Below, one piece after another: positions 13,310 through 21,039 of a stretch of 35,535 bases of DNA. Every line of letters begins with the position of its first letter. The stretch's first letter is position 1. The DNA is from JAQBQZ01 sp964406475 (lineage in GTDB: Bacteria; Patescibacteriota; Minisyncoccia; Phycocordibacterales; CAIRYW01), in contig CAYORS010000007.1 of assembly GCA_964406475.1 (NCBI GenBank), forward strand, positions 1 to 35,535. Direction: 5' to 3'. Position numbers and translations under genes: made by a program. The notes beneath the pieces were generated by a model. It searched no databases, was not told the origin of the DNA, and saw only the letters and a list, made by a program, of their open reading frames with translations.

Positions 13310-15199
13310 ATGTCAAAAATAATTGGAATTGATCTTGGGACAACAAACTCTGCTGTAGCAGTGATGGAAGCAGGGAGTCCAAAAATATTAGAAAACGCAG
13401 AAGGTGCACGAACCACTCCTTCTATTGTTGCAGAAAGTAAAACAGGTGATCGTCTTGCAGGCCTTCTTGCAAAACGACAAGGAGTCACCAACCCTAAAAA
13501 CACAATCTACCAAATCAAGCGATTCATCGGTCACAACTTTGATGAAGATGCGGTACAAAAAGACAAAGCATCAGTACCATACGAGGTATTGAAGTCTGCA
13601 AATGGCGGTATTGAGGTCAAGATGGGAGCAAAAAACTATCGCCCAGAAGAAATCTCAGCGCAGTTCCTACAGAAGCTTAAGGCAGATGCAGAGGCGCGCC
13701 TAGGTGAGAAGGTGACAGAAGCGGTGATCACAGTGCCGGCATACTTTAACGATGCACAAAGACAAGCAACCAAAGATGCTGGCAAGATTGCTGGACTCGA
13801 TGTCAAAAGAATCATCAACGAGCCTACAGCGGCAGCGCTCGCATACGGATTTAACAAGAAAAAGGATGAAAAGATTGTTGTCTTCGACTTCGGAGGGGGT
13901 ACATTTGATATCTCTGTTCTCGAAGTGGGAGATGATGTTGTCGAGGTAAAGTCTACTGACGGTGATGCACACCTTGGAGGTAAAGATATTGACCAAAAGA
14001 TTATTAACTTCCTCGCCGATGAATTCAAAAAGGAGAGTGGTATCGATGTTCGTAGTGATGCGCTCGCACTTCAGAGACTTGACGAAGCGGCAGAAAAGGC
14101 AAAGATAGAACTCTCTACAGCGGTGCAGACAGAAGTCAATATTCCATTTCTTACATCTGATGCATCTGGACCACGACACCTACTCATTACACTCACTCGA
14201 GCAAAGCTCGAAGAGCTCACAGCTGAGTTCATTGATCGTGCAATGACAATAACCAAGCGTGCAATGGAGGCGTCACCATTCAAGATTCCAGATATCAACG
14301 AAGTGATCCTTGTTGGTGGTCAGACTCGAATGCCAGCACTCCAAAAGGCAGTAAAAGACTACTTTGGTAAAGAGCCTAATATCTCTGTAAACCCAGACGA
14401 GGTAGTAGCGCTTGGCGCAGCAATCCAGGGAGGTATCCTCGCAGGAGATGTCAAAGATGTGCTCCTTCTCGATGTGATCCCGCTTGCTCTCGGTATCGAG
14501 ACAATGGGTAATGTGGCAACAAAGCTCATCGAGAAAAACACAACTATCCCAACATCACGCTCACAAGTCTTTTCAACTGCAGCGGACAACCAGACATCAG
14601 TAGAAATACATATTGTTCAGGGTGAGCGAGCAATGGCAAAAGACAACAAATCTCTCGGACGATTTATTCTTGATGGCATTCCACCAGCACCTCGAGGTAT
14701 TCCACAGGTAGAAGTGACTTTTGACATTGATGCAAACGGAATTCTCAATGTAAAAGCAAAAGATAAAACTTCAGGTAAAGAGCAATCAATCCGCATTGAA
14801 GCGTCATCAGGTCTTTCAAAAGAAGAAATAGAAAAGATGCAAAAGGATGCAGAACTCCACGCCGAAGAAGACAAGAAAAATAAAGAGATTGTAGAAGTCA
14901 AAAATATTGCAGAACAAACAATCTATACTGCAGAGAAATCTCTCAAGGATAATGCAGATAAGATTGGAGCTGAACTCAAAGCGTCACTTGAGACAAAGAT
15001 TGCAACAGCCAAATCTGCAAAGGATGGCACTGATATCGAAGCTCTAAAGAAAGCTACAGAAGAGCTCGGTGCAGAACTCTCGAAGATTGGAGAAGAGATG
15101 GCGAAAGCTAATCAATCTGGTGCCACAAACGAAGCGCCAAAGGAAGACGCGAGCACTGTCCATGACGCGGAGGTAAAGTCTGACGCAGAACAAAAATAG
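13310..15199 (+). CDS. dnaK: Chaperone DnaK (Hsp70)
   Basis: 629 residues, normal length. ATPase domain (1-about 375): IGIDLGTTNSAVAVMEAG, AVITVPAYFNDAQRQATKDA, NEPTAAALAYGF, FDFGGGTFDISVLEVGD and EVILVGGQTRMPALQ. Linker DVLLLDVIPLALGIET, then the substrate-binding domain and helical lid (about 500-600). The Lys/Glu/Ala-rich tail ends DAEQK. DnaK binds exposed hydrophobic segments in the cytosol with DnaJ and GrpE, both encoded here. The start has no Shine-Dalgarno and is preceded by TTAAAATAAAATCACT. Confidence 0.98.
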   Translation: MSKIIGIDLGTTNSAVAVMEAGSPKILENAEGARTTPSIVAESKTGDRLAGLLAKRQGVTNPKNTIYQIKRFIGHNFDEDAVQKDKASVPYEVLKSANGGIEVKMGAKNYRPEEISAQFLQKLKADAEARLGEKVTEAVITVPAYFNDAQRQATKDAGKIAGLDVKRIINEPTAAALAYGFNKKKDEKIVVFDFGGGTFDISVLEVGDDVVEVKSTDGDAHLGGKDIDQKIINFLADEFKKESGIDVRSDALALQRLDEAAEKAKIELSTAVQTEVNIPFLTSDASGPRHLLITLTRAKLEELTAEFIDRAMTITKRAMEASPFKIPDINEVILVGGQTRMPALQKAVKDYFGKEPNISVNPDEVVALGAAIQGGILAGDVKDVLLLDVIPLALGIETMGNVATKLIEKNTTIPTSRSQVFSTAADNQTSVEIHIVQGERAMAKDNKSLGRFILDGIPPAPRGIPQVEVTFDIDANGILNVKAKDKTSGKEQSIRIEASSGLSKEEIEKMQKDAELHAEEDKKNKEIVEVKNIAEQTIYTAEKSLKDNADKIGAELKASLETKIATAKSAKDGTDIEALKKATEELGAELSKIGEEMAKANQSGATNEAPKEDASTVHDAEVKSDAEQK

Positions 15200-15213
15200 T
15201 CAGATTTAATTAA

Positions 15214-15240
15214 TGCTGCGGAGGCTTTGCCTCCGCAGCA
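15214..15240. repeat. GC-rich perfect hairpin between dnaK and dnaJ
   Basis: Arms TGCTGCGGAGGC (15214-15225) and GCCTCCGCAGCA (15229-15240), loop TTT. The 12-bp perfect stem is much richer in GC than its surroundings. No T-tract follows, so it is not a usual intrinsic terminator. It could be an mRNA processing or stability hairpin, or a REP-like repeat; no second copy was noticed in the window. Confidence 0.75.
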
Positions 15241-15270
15241 GACCTCTCACACCATTAAATAAATAAAATA

Positions 15271-16350
15271 ATGAAAAAAGATTATTACGAAATTTTAGGA
15301 GTCGACAAATCTGCCTCTCAGGACGAAATAAAAAAAGCGTTTCGCAAAATCGCGCACAAGTATCATCCAGACAAAGGTTCGGGCAACGAAGCAAAATTCA
15401 AAGAAGCTTCTGAGGCGTATGCTGTTTTGTCGGATGAAAAGAAGCGTCAGCAATACGATACCTTCGGATCTGCAGGACCAAACATGGGTGGAGGTGGTGG
15501 GGGTTTCAATCCAAACGACTTTGACTTCAGTGGCTTTGGTGGTTTTGGAGGTGGAGAAGGGTTTGATTTCGGAGATATCTTCGGAGATATAGATATCTTT
15601 GGTGGTGGTCGCCGAGAGAAGGTCAAGCGAGGTAGAGATATCTCAATTGATATTGAGCTTGACTTCAAGGATGCAATCTTTGGTGTAAATCGTAAGGTCT
15701 ATGTCACCAAAACCTCGGCTTGTTCACATTGTAATGGTCAGGGTGCTGAGAAGGGTACCGAGACTATGACTTGTGGACGCTGTGGAGGTAAGGGTGAGAT
15801 ACGTGAGACGAGAAATACATTTTTTGGGCAATTCGCATCCAATGCTGTCTGTAGCGATTGTCATGGTGAGGGATGGATTCCCAAGGTAAAGTGTAGTGTG
15901 TGTCGAGGTGCAGGAGTTCTCCATAAGCAGACAGAGCTCTCTCTCGATATACCAGCAGGGATAAATAATGGAGAGATGGTACGGTTTACTGGTCAGGGCG
16001 AAGCAATACGTGGTGGTCAGGCTGGTGATTTGTATGTAAAGGTACACGTCAAGAAACATCCACACTACACCAAAGAGGGACACAATCTACTCACTGACAT
16101 TCAGATTAAGCTCACTGATGCGGTACTCGGTACAGAATACAAACTAGAAACTCTCGATGGACAACTCGTGGTCAAAATACCCGAGGGTATCCAGTCTGGA
16201 GAAGTCCTGCGGGTCAAGGGTAAGGGAGTGCCATTCCCAAAGAATGGAACACGAGGAGATATCTATATGACAGTAAACGTGACAATTCCAAAAAAGATGT
16301 CCAAGACAGCAAGGAAGCTTATGGAAGATTTGAAAAGCGAGGGGGTATAA
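15271..16350 (+). CDS. dnaJ: Chaperone DnaJ (Hsp40)
   Basis: 359 residues. The J domain (1-70) has the HPD motif at 32-34, which stimulates the DnaK ATPase. The Gly/Phe-rich linker runs from about 70 to 110. The zinc-finger region has four CxxCxGxG repeats (CSHCNGQG, CGRCGGKG, CSDCHGEG, CSVCRGAG), followed by the C-terminal substrate-binding barrels. It follows dnaK by 71 bases with a GC hairpin in the gap, so it may be cotranscribed with dnaK but at a different level. A strong terminator follows. Confidence 0.97.
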   Translation: MKKDYYEILGVDKSASQDEIKKAFRKIAHKYHPDKGSGNEAKFKEASEAYAVLSDEKKRQQYDTFGSAGPNMGGGGGGFNPNDFDFSGFGGFGGGEGFDFGDIFGDIDIFGGGRREKVKRGRDISIDIELDFKDAIFGVNRKVYVTKTSACSHCNGQGAEKGTETMTCGRCGGKGEIRETRNTFFGQFASNAVCSDCHGEGWIPKVKCSVCRGAGVLHKQTELSLDIPAGINNGEMVRFTGQGEAIRGGQAGDLYVKVHVKKHPHYTKEGHNLLTDIQIKLTDAVLGTEYKLETLDGQLVVKIPEGIQSGEVLRVKGKGVPFPKNGTRGDIYMTVNVTIPKKMSKTARKLMEDLKSEGV

Positions 16351-16353
16351 ATT

Positions 16354-16383
16354 AAAAAACAGATGGGCAGCCATCTGTTTTTT
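16354..16383 (+). terminator. Terminator after dnaJ
   Basis: AAAAAACAGATGG (16354-16366), loop GCAG, CCATCTGTTTTTT (16371-16383). The stem is perfect, with A-run and T-run making it bidirectional. Confidence 0.9.
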
Positions 16384-16465
16384 AATATCAAAAGTTGCTT
16401 TTATATCCAAAGTATGTATATTTATAAATAGAAAATGTTAATTGAATCCCTAAAACAAACTGCTT

Positions 16466-17002
16466 ATGAAAAGGTTTATTTGTATCGAAGGAATTGATGG
16501 TGTGGGCAAAACCACAATCGCCCAAGATTTGGCAGCAGATTTGGGGGTGGAGTATTACAAAAGTCCAGGTGGTGGATTCGCGGAAGCTAGAAAACTAGTC
16601 GATCAAAGCATTGATCCAGTCACAAGATATTTCTTTTACCGCGCAGCGGTGCAGTACGATTCACACAGAATCGCGGAAATTCTTGAAACTAGGTCAGTGG
16701 TTTGTGACAGATATATTTATTCTACTTTTGCATTTCATCAAGCTATGGATGCTCGTCTGGCAAAGCTATTTGAACTCACAGATCTCAAATTGCCAGACAT
16801 CATTATTGTGCTGACTGCTGAAACAACAGTCAGGCTGTCTCGTCTTCAAGAGCGAAACAGTGTTTCGTCTATTGAGCTTGATATCGGGTTCCAGTTAAGG
16901 GCGGAGATGTTGCTGAAAGAATATGCGCATCACGTTCTTGATAATACAAGGTGTAGCAAAGAAGAGCTTGTAAGGCAAATAAAAGAACTACTGAAGTTAT
17001 GA
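16466..17002 (+). CDS. dTMP-kinase-like nucleoside monophosphate kinase
   Basis: 178 residues. P-loop EGIDGVGKTT (8-17). SPGGGFAEARKLV matches the REPGG region of thymidylate kinase. VVCDRYIYSTFAFH (DR at 81-82) matches the DR-Y-x-x-S motif, and RLSRLQERN is a LID-like segment. TMPK makes dTDP from dTMP. This protein is shorter than usual (roughly 205-215), and its PGG segment lacks the preceding Arg-Glu. A divergent kinase on another nucleotide is therefore possible, and no gene symbol is given. It overlaps the next gene by four bases (ATGA), so the two are probably translated together. The upstream leader holds an AT-rich promoter region (16390-16440). Confidence 0.75.
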   Translation: MKRFICIEGIDGVGKTTIAQDLAADLGVEYYKSPGGGFAEARKLVDQSIDPVTRYFFYRAAVQYDSHRIAEILETRSVVCDRYIYSTFAFHQAMDARLAKLFELTDLKLPDIIIVLTAETTVRLSRLQERNSVSSIELDIGFQLRAEMLLKEYAHHVLDNTRCSKEELVRQIKELLKL

Positions 17003-17718
17003 CTGATATTCGTGACAATCTTTCAAGCTTAGTCAAGCTTGATAGGTCTGAAAAGCAAAAACATGCATGTGCAATACTTGAGTCTCTAATTGAAAGTGGT
17101 GGAGTTAAGGCTTTGCTCCGGCAATTTCGTGACGAGGTTTCAAGGGCAAAGCAACATGAGTATCATAGCGATTCTTACACGCACGACAATGGCTTTGACA
17201 AGATAGTGCTTTCCCAGATCCCTGAGTCGAAAATCAAACTTCGACTCCATATTTGGTACCCAGTCTTGGGTGGATACAAACGGACTCCTCAAAATATTCA
17301 TAATCACAGATGGGATTTTTCTTCAGCGATATTGCTAGGGGAAGTCTCAAATGTTCAATTTGATTTCGCGGATGAGGGAGAAGTTTACCAGCATTATCGT
17401 TATTTCGCGCGTGGTTCTAAGGAGCATTATGACTTGCGACACATCGGGGTTGCCAGACTCAGAGAGTTGCGGATGGATAAGAAAGTTGCAGGGCAAGTTT
17501 ACTCAACCAGCGGCGAAAAGCTGCACCGAGTAGATATTCCAGATGGACTGCACGCCGCAACTTTGGTCCTAACTCATGAAAACATGAATTGGTTTGAAAA
17601 TGATTTGCTATCCAAAAGGTTGTTGAGCGCTGATGATAATGTTAGAGTTGTTGCACCAGCCTTGACGCCAAAGCAGATTCTACAAAAAATCGATTCCTTG
17701 CTATCATTGCTTGGATAG
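16999..17718 (+). CDS. Cupin-like metal-binding protein of unknown function
   Basis: 239 residues. Two cupin-type motifs are visible. Motif 1 is around NIHNHRWDFSSAILLGE (H101, H103, with E and G behind), and motif 2 is around VDIPDGLHAATLVL (P-x-G-x-H; H185). Together they suggest a double-stranded beta-helix holding a metal ion, as in dioxygenases or isomerases. The N-terminal 60 residues are helical and charged. The start codon overlaps the stop of the kinase gene, and a terminator follows immediately, so the two genes form a two-gene transcript. Substrate unknown. Confidence 0.55.
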   Translation: MTDIRDNLSSLVKLDRSEKQKHACAILESLIESGGVKALLRQFRDEVSRAKQHEYHSDSYTHDNGFDKIVLSQIPESKIKLRLHIWYPVLGGYKRTPQNIHNHRWDFSSAILLGEVSNVQFDFADEGEVYQHYRYFARGSKEHYDLRHIGVARLRELRMDKKVAGQVYSTSGEKLHRVDIPDGLHAATLVLTHENMNWFENDLLSKRLLSADDNVRVVAPALTPKQILQKIDSLLSLLG

Positions 17719-17724
17719 TCTAAT

Positions 17725-17751
17725 ATGACCACTATTAATGTGGTCATTTTT
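17725..17751 (+). terminator. Terminator of the kinase-cupin pair
   Basis: ATGACCAC (17725-17732), 7-nt loop, GTGGTCAT (17740-17747), then T-tract to 17751. It ends only six bases before the next start codon. The apparent earlier ATG at 17725 is part of the stem and not a real start. Confidence 0.8.
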
Positions 17752-17757
17752 AATAAA

Positions 17758-18294
17758 ATGAAAATAGAAAAAGAAATAAGATTTAAAGATATAGATAAAA
17801 ATAAAATAATCGAAAGATTGCAAAGTGTCGGTGCTCAGCTTGTGCATGCAGAGTTTACGATGAAAAGGTCAATCTTTGATATAGTGGATGACACTTCGGC
17901 ATGGGTTAGGCTCAGAGAAGAATTTGGCTGTGTGACATTAAGTGTCAAAAAAATAGTTGATGAAAATAGCATAGACGGTACGCTAGAGCATCAGATAAAT
18001 GTTAGTCATTTTGGTGAAACAGAAGAATTGCTCAAACTTGCGGGTTTAAAAAAGAGGAGTTATCAGGAAAATAGAAGACAGAAATGGATGCTCGGGGATG
18101 TGGAAGTATATATTGATGAATGGCCAAATTTAAATCCAATTCTTGAAATTGAAGGATCGGGTAAAGATGAAATGGCGTCATGTGTATCGAAATTGGGACT
18201 TAATATTGATGAATCGACTACAAAAAGTATAACAACGATTTATCTCGAAGATCTAGGGCTTGATATCAAACGTATTGACACATTGACTTTTTAA
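17758..18294 (+). CDS. CYTH-domain protein
   Basis: 178 residues from ATG 17758, chosen because the upstream part of the frame is a terminator hairpin. CYTH proteins fold as a tunnel that binds triphosphates: class IV adenylate cyclases, thiamine triphosphatases and inorganic triphosphatases. The N-terminal signature is IEKEIRF (E-x-E-x-K with the Lys replaced by Arg). Further tunnel residues are in AWVRLREE, VTLSVKK and VEVYIDEWPNLNPILEIEG. Which triphosphate it handles cannot be told from sequence. There is almost no room between the preceding terminator and the ATG, so its promoter must overlap that hairpin. Confidence 0.75.
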   Translation: MKIEKEIRFKDIDKNKIIERLQSVGAQLVHAEFTMKRSIFDIVDDTSAWVRLREEFGCVTLSVKKIVDENSIDGTLEHQINVSHFGETEELLKLAGLKKRSYQENRRQKWMLGDVEVYIDEWPNLNPILEIEGSGKDEMASCVSKLGLNIDESTTKSITTIYLEDLGLDIKRIDTLTF

Positions 18295-18305
18295 TAATTT
18301 AAGGT

Positions 18306-18321
18306 AATCTTGATCAAGATT
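18306..18321. promoter_or_regulatory. 16-bp perfect palindrome, candidate operator
   Basis: AATCTTGATCAAGATT, a perfect dyad ending 15 bases before the GreA-like start. A -10-like TTAGAT overlaps its right end, so a repressor bound here would block that promoter. No hairpin loop is possible without unpairing the centre, which favours a protein site over an RNA structure. Confidence 0.4.
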
Positions 18322-18336
18322 AGATGTTCTTGTGTC

Positions 18337-18843
18337 ATGAATAAATTACCTATTACGCAAACAGATTACGCAGTCCTACTTGAAAAAGTTAAGAAACTGA
18401 AGAAAGAGAGAAGTGAAGCAGGTAAAGAAATTGGTGCTGCTTGTCAACAAGGTGCTGAGACTTTCCACGATAATGCTGCATACGATGCGGCTATGGAAAC
18501 TTATGCACTCATGGATAAGTTATTTATTGATGCTGACAGGCTTGTTCAGAGTGTGGTTGTCACCGTTCCAAACCCAAAAGTAGGTGGCCCAGTCGAATTG
18601 GGCTCAGTGGTCGGTCTTATACCGTCGGATGAAGGTGAGCATATTTGGTATAAAGTCGGCAGTGCCTGGTTTGATAGCAATATGTATCCTGTAAATGATG
18701 GGCATAATGAGGAAGAGCCGATTCTCATTAGTTTTATTTCTCCTGTTGCTAGGGCATTGCTCAGAAAGTCGGAAGGAGATGATGTTTCTTTTTTGTTGCA
18801 CGATAAGCAAAGAGAATTTATTATCTCTGAAATTCTGGTCTAA
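18337..18843 (+). CDS. GreA-like transcription factor with altered tip
   Basis: 168 residues from ATG 18337; the frame is open to a TTG at 18310 inside the palindrome. The N-terminal coiled coil (8-75) corresponds to the GreA finger that enters the RNA polymerase secondary channel. The C-terminal FKBP-like domain ends with SPVARALLRKSEGDDV, close to the GreA signature SPxARALxGKxxGD. The tip reads ETFHDNAAY where GreA has GDLxENAEY: the catalytic Asp is Thr42 and the Glu is Asp45. RNA-cleavage stimulation may be weakened or lost, as in Gfh-type relatives. It is single and self-terminated. Confidence 0.75.
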   Translation: MNKLPITQTDYAVLLEKVKKLKKERSEAGKEIGAACQQGAETFHDNAAYDAAMETYALMDKLFIDADRLVQSVVVTVPNPKVGGPVELGSVVGLIPSDEGEHIWYKVGSAWFDSNMYPVNDGHNEEEPILISFISPVARALLRKSEGDDVSFLLHDKQREFIISEILV

Positions 18844-18853
18844 ACTGTAACTT

Positions 18854-18878
18854 GTTCGGATCAAATCCGAACTTTTTT
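18854..18878 (+). terminator. Terminator after the GreA-like gene
   Basis: GTTCGGAT (18854-18861), loop CAA, ATCCGAAC (18865-18872), T6 (18873-18878). The next start codon is only six bases further on, at 18885. Confidence 0.88.
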
Positions 18879-18884
18879 ATTGCC

Positions 18885-19463
18885 ATGATTGATTCAAAAA
18901 AAATTAAAAGGAAAGTAAAGCAAAAAATTAAGAGCAGTAAAGCCTTCATTCATCGAGAATGGTTTATTGCTTTCCATTTGAACATAGTTGAAAAAATCGT
19001 TCTTGAGTTGTGTGATGTGTATACTGAGGCTAACAAACAAATTTGCCTCGCCATGGTTTGGCTGCATGATTACCAAAAAGTCATCGATTTTGATCGTGAG
19101 CATAAGCTCGGCATCGAATTCAAAAATGATTTGAGAGCGATGGGTCTCAATAATGAAGAAATCGCGACTATCACCGGATATATTTGTATGCTCGATTCTA
19201 AGAGTCAGATCAGAAAAAAACCTATAGAGGTTCAGATTGTCTCATCGGCTGACGGGGCATCCCATATGGTCGGACCATTTTTCTCTATCTACTGGAAAGA
19301 AAACAGTGGGCAGAGCGTGGGTGATATCCTAAAGGAAAACCGAAGAAAGCTAAGGCTTGATTGGAAAAGAAAGATTGTTCTCCCTGAGGTCAGAAAAAAA
19401 TTTCAGGATCGATACAATGTTTTGAGTGAGCATTTTGGCATTCTTCCAAGCAAGTATCTTTAA
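18885..19463 (+). CDS. HD-domain phosphohydrolase-like protein
   Basis: 192 residues from ATG 18885, since the longer frame would begin in the terminator. The HD-domain metal ligands can be followed: H31 (FHLNIVEKIV), H61-D62 (VWLHDYQK) and D123 (VSSADGASHM). HD proteins hydrolyse phosphoesters of nucleotides or act as phosphodiesterases. The Lys-rich N-terminus (KKIKRKVKQKIK) may contact nucleic acid. It stands between two terminators and is therefore monocistronic. Its substrate is unknown; HD, CYTH and kinase genes side by side hint at nucleotide metabolism. Confidence 0.7.
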   Translation: MIDSKKIKRKVKQKIKSSKAFIHREWFIAFHLNIVEKIVLELCDVYTEANKQICLAMVWLHDYQKVIDFDREHKLGIEFKNDLRAMGLNNEEIATITGYICMLDSKSQIRKKPIEVQIVSSADGASHMVGPFFSIYWKENSGQSVGDILKENRRKLRLDWKRKIVLPEVRKKFQDRYNVLSEHFGILPSKYL

Positions 19464-19478
19464 TTCGAAAAGTAATTT

Positions 19479-19504
19479 GGTCTGGTTGAGCCAGACCGTT
19501 TTTT
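19479..19504 (+). terminator. Terminator after the HD gene
   Basis: GGTCTGG (19479-19485), loop TTGAG, CCAGACC (19491-19497), G, then T6 (19499-19504). Confidence 0.88.
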
Positions 19505-19594
19505 ATATAGCATCATGCTTAGTAATAAGAAAATATTTTCATTGTCTGTCTGAAGTGTGTTTCCTACGTTTACTGATTTGCCTTTGGTCACTTA

Positions 19595-19622
19595 TTGGGG
19601 GATTTAAAAATTGTGATATAAT
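19595..19622 (+). promoter_or_regulatory. Promoter of the EamA-like gene
   Basis: -35 TTGGGG (19595-19600), 16-nt spacer, extended -10 TG-A-TATAAT (19614-19622). The ATG at 19632 follows nine bases later, which predicts a leaderless or nearly leaderless mRNA. Confidence 0.65.
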
Positions 19623-19631
19623 TATCATATT

Positions 19632-20552
19632 ATGCAATCATGGTTTCTAGTCGCTCTCGGAGCGCCGTTTGTCTGGAGTCTCGTCAATCATTGCGACAAG
19701 ATTATTTTGTCCAAGTATTTTAAGGGTGGGGGATCTGGAGGACTCATGATATTTGTGGGTGTTGTTGCAATCCCTATCAGTATATTTCTCGCTGTCCTCT
19801 ATCCAGAGGTCTTCTATGTAGAGAGTAGTGATGTGATATATCTTCTCCTGTCTGGTCTTTTATATAACTTTGCAGTGTTTCTCTATCTCAAAGCTCTGGA
19901 AAAAGAAGATGCATCCTATATCGTACCATTTTGGCAGTTGGCGCCAGTCTTTAGTTATATTCTTGGTGTCGCATTCCTTGGGGAGTATCTCTCGTCTGAC
20001 AAACTCTTTGCATCTGTTATTGTAATTATCGGTGCTCTTATATTGTCACTTGAGTTCAAAAAGGGGGAGAGTATCTCAATCAACAAAACCACAGCTTCTA
20101 TTATGACCTTGTCGGCACTTTTTATTGCTTGTACAAATGTTTTTTTCAAGAAATCTGCAATCGACGATTTGCCCTTTGTTGTATCGATGTTTTGGAATCA
20201 AATAGGCATGGCTATATTTGCACTCGCGTTCTTTGCTGACCGTAAGTTCCGCAACGAGTTCACTGGTGTTATAAGACTGAATAGTAACAAGGTGCTCGGG
20301 CTCAATATCTTTGAGCAGATTGCAGAGGTGGTGGGGATTGCTATCAACAACTATGCTGTACTCCTCGCACCAGTTGCTCTGGTAGTACTTGTGGAGTATA
20401 CAGCTCAACCGCTTTTTGTTTTTATTGAGGGTGTTATTTTTACACTTTTTTTTCCTCATCTTGTGCACGAAGATATCAGTGCCAAAAATCTCATACAAAA
20501 ATTCATTTCGATTGTTGTGATGAGTATTGGGATTTATCTTCTTATGAGATAA
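19632..20552 (+). CDS. EamA/DMT-superfamily transporter
   Basis: 306 residues with about ten hydrophobic helices arranged as two similar halves, as in drug/metabolite transporters. The first half contains LLSGLLYNFAVFLYLKALEK and VPFWQLAPVFSYILGVAFLG, the typical EamA end-of-repeat segment (P-x-x-x-x-L-G-x-x-F-L-x-E). The second half has SMFWNQIGMAIFALAFFADR and LAPVALVVLVEYTAQPLFVF. It would sit in the inner membrane and export or import small metabolites; the substrate cannot be predicted. It has its own promoter, and the next gene's -10 box begins at its stop codon. Confidence 0.8.
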   Translation: MQSWFLVALGAPFVWSLVNHCDKIILSKYFKGGGSGGLMIFVGVVAIPISIFLAVLYPEVFYVESSDVIYLLLSGLLYNFAVFLYLKALEKEDASYIVPFWQLAPVFSYILGVAFLGEYLSSDKLFASVIVIIGALILSLEFKKGESISINKTTASIMTLSALFIACTNVFFKKSAIDDLPFVVSMFWNQIGMAIFALAFFADRKFRNEFTGVIRLNSNKVLGLNIFEQIAEVVGIAINNYAVLLAPVALVVLVEYTAQPLFVFIEGVIFTLFFPHLVHEDISAKNLIQKFISIVVMSIGIYLLMR

Positions 20553-20561
20553 TGCTACAAT
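20553..20561 (+). promoter_or_regulatory. Extended -10 box of the Cys-rich gene
   Basis: TG-C-TACAAT (20553-20561), overlapping the end of the transporter gene. The ATG at 20571 follows after nine bases. The -35 region is not clear. Confidence 0.5.
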
Positions 20562-20570
20562 TGTACTATT

Positions 20571-20918
20571 ATGTTATCAAAAATTGATTTTGGAAAAATA
20601 CTAAACATCTTCTTTTTTTTGAGTCTGGGTATTGCTATACTTGCCTCTATTATGCGATATATGGTGGTCAAGGATTTTATAGTCCATATAGAAACACCTT
20701 GTGATCCAGAGCTTGAACTTTGTTTTTATCGTGACTGTGAGACCGATGATTGTCCATCAAACAATCTTAGTAATTATCGTACTTTTGAGCTTCCTGGGTA
20801 TGAGTTTGCGCAATGTATGAATACAGATGGATGCGAATATGTGTGTCGAAATTTTGACAATGTATGTGTAGAAACAGTCTGTAATCCAGAAGAAAACTTA
20901 TGCTCAACGAAGAAATAA
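20571..20918 (+). CDS. Cys-rich single-pass membrane protein
   Basis: 115 residues. One transmembrane helix at about 10-30 (NIFFFLSLGIAILASIMRY) acts as signal anchor. The remaining 85 residues outside contain ten cysteines in short spacings: CDPELELC, CETDDC, CMNTDGCEYVC, CVETVC, and a last Cys near the end. Such spacing suggests disulfides or a metal site in an exported domain. I know no named family. It is transcribed from its own extended -10 box. Role unknown; possibly a surface protein. Confidence 0.65.
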   Translation: MLSKIDFGKILNIFFFLSLGIAILASIMRYMVVKDFIVHIETPCDPELELCFYRDCETDDCPSNNLSNYRTFELPGYEFAQCMNTDGCEYVCRNFDNVCVETVCNPEENLCSTKK

Positions 20919-20936
20919 GTCAAAATTCGAGTTCTA

Positions 20937-21007
20937 TTGACAGGTGTCCTAGAAAGGGGATAGTATTGTAGAGGAACTGTATTAGGGATTCTCTAATGCA
21001 TGTTCCT
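20937..21007 (+). promoter_or_regulatory. Promoter and structured leader of the GRDP-like gene
   Basis: -35 TTGACA (20937-20942), 18-nt spacer, -10 TAGTAT (20961-20966). Near the predicted start site begins a hairpin: AGGAAC-TGT-ATTAG (20972-20985), loop GGATTCT, CTAAT-GCA-T-GTTCCT (20993-21007), 14 pairs with one bulged T and one T-G. A second -10-like TATAAT follows at 21023-21028. The hairpin has no T-tract. It may protect the mRNA 5' end or control translation of the gene at 21040. Confidence 0.5.
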
Positions 21008-21039
21008 TCAAACAAGCAACAATATAATCTCAAGAAACC

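Noticed and set aside
13636..14179. Long minus-strand frames inside dnaK
   Set aside because: Shadows caused by the codon bias of dnaK. They show no domain or promoter.
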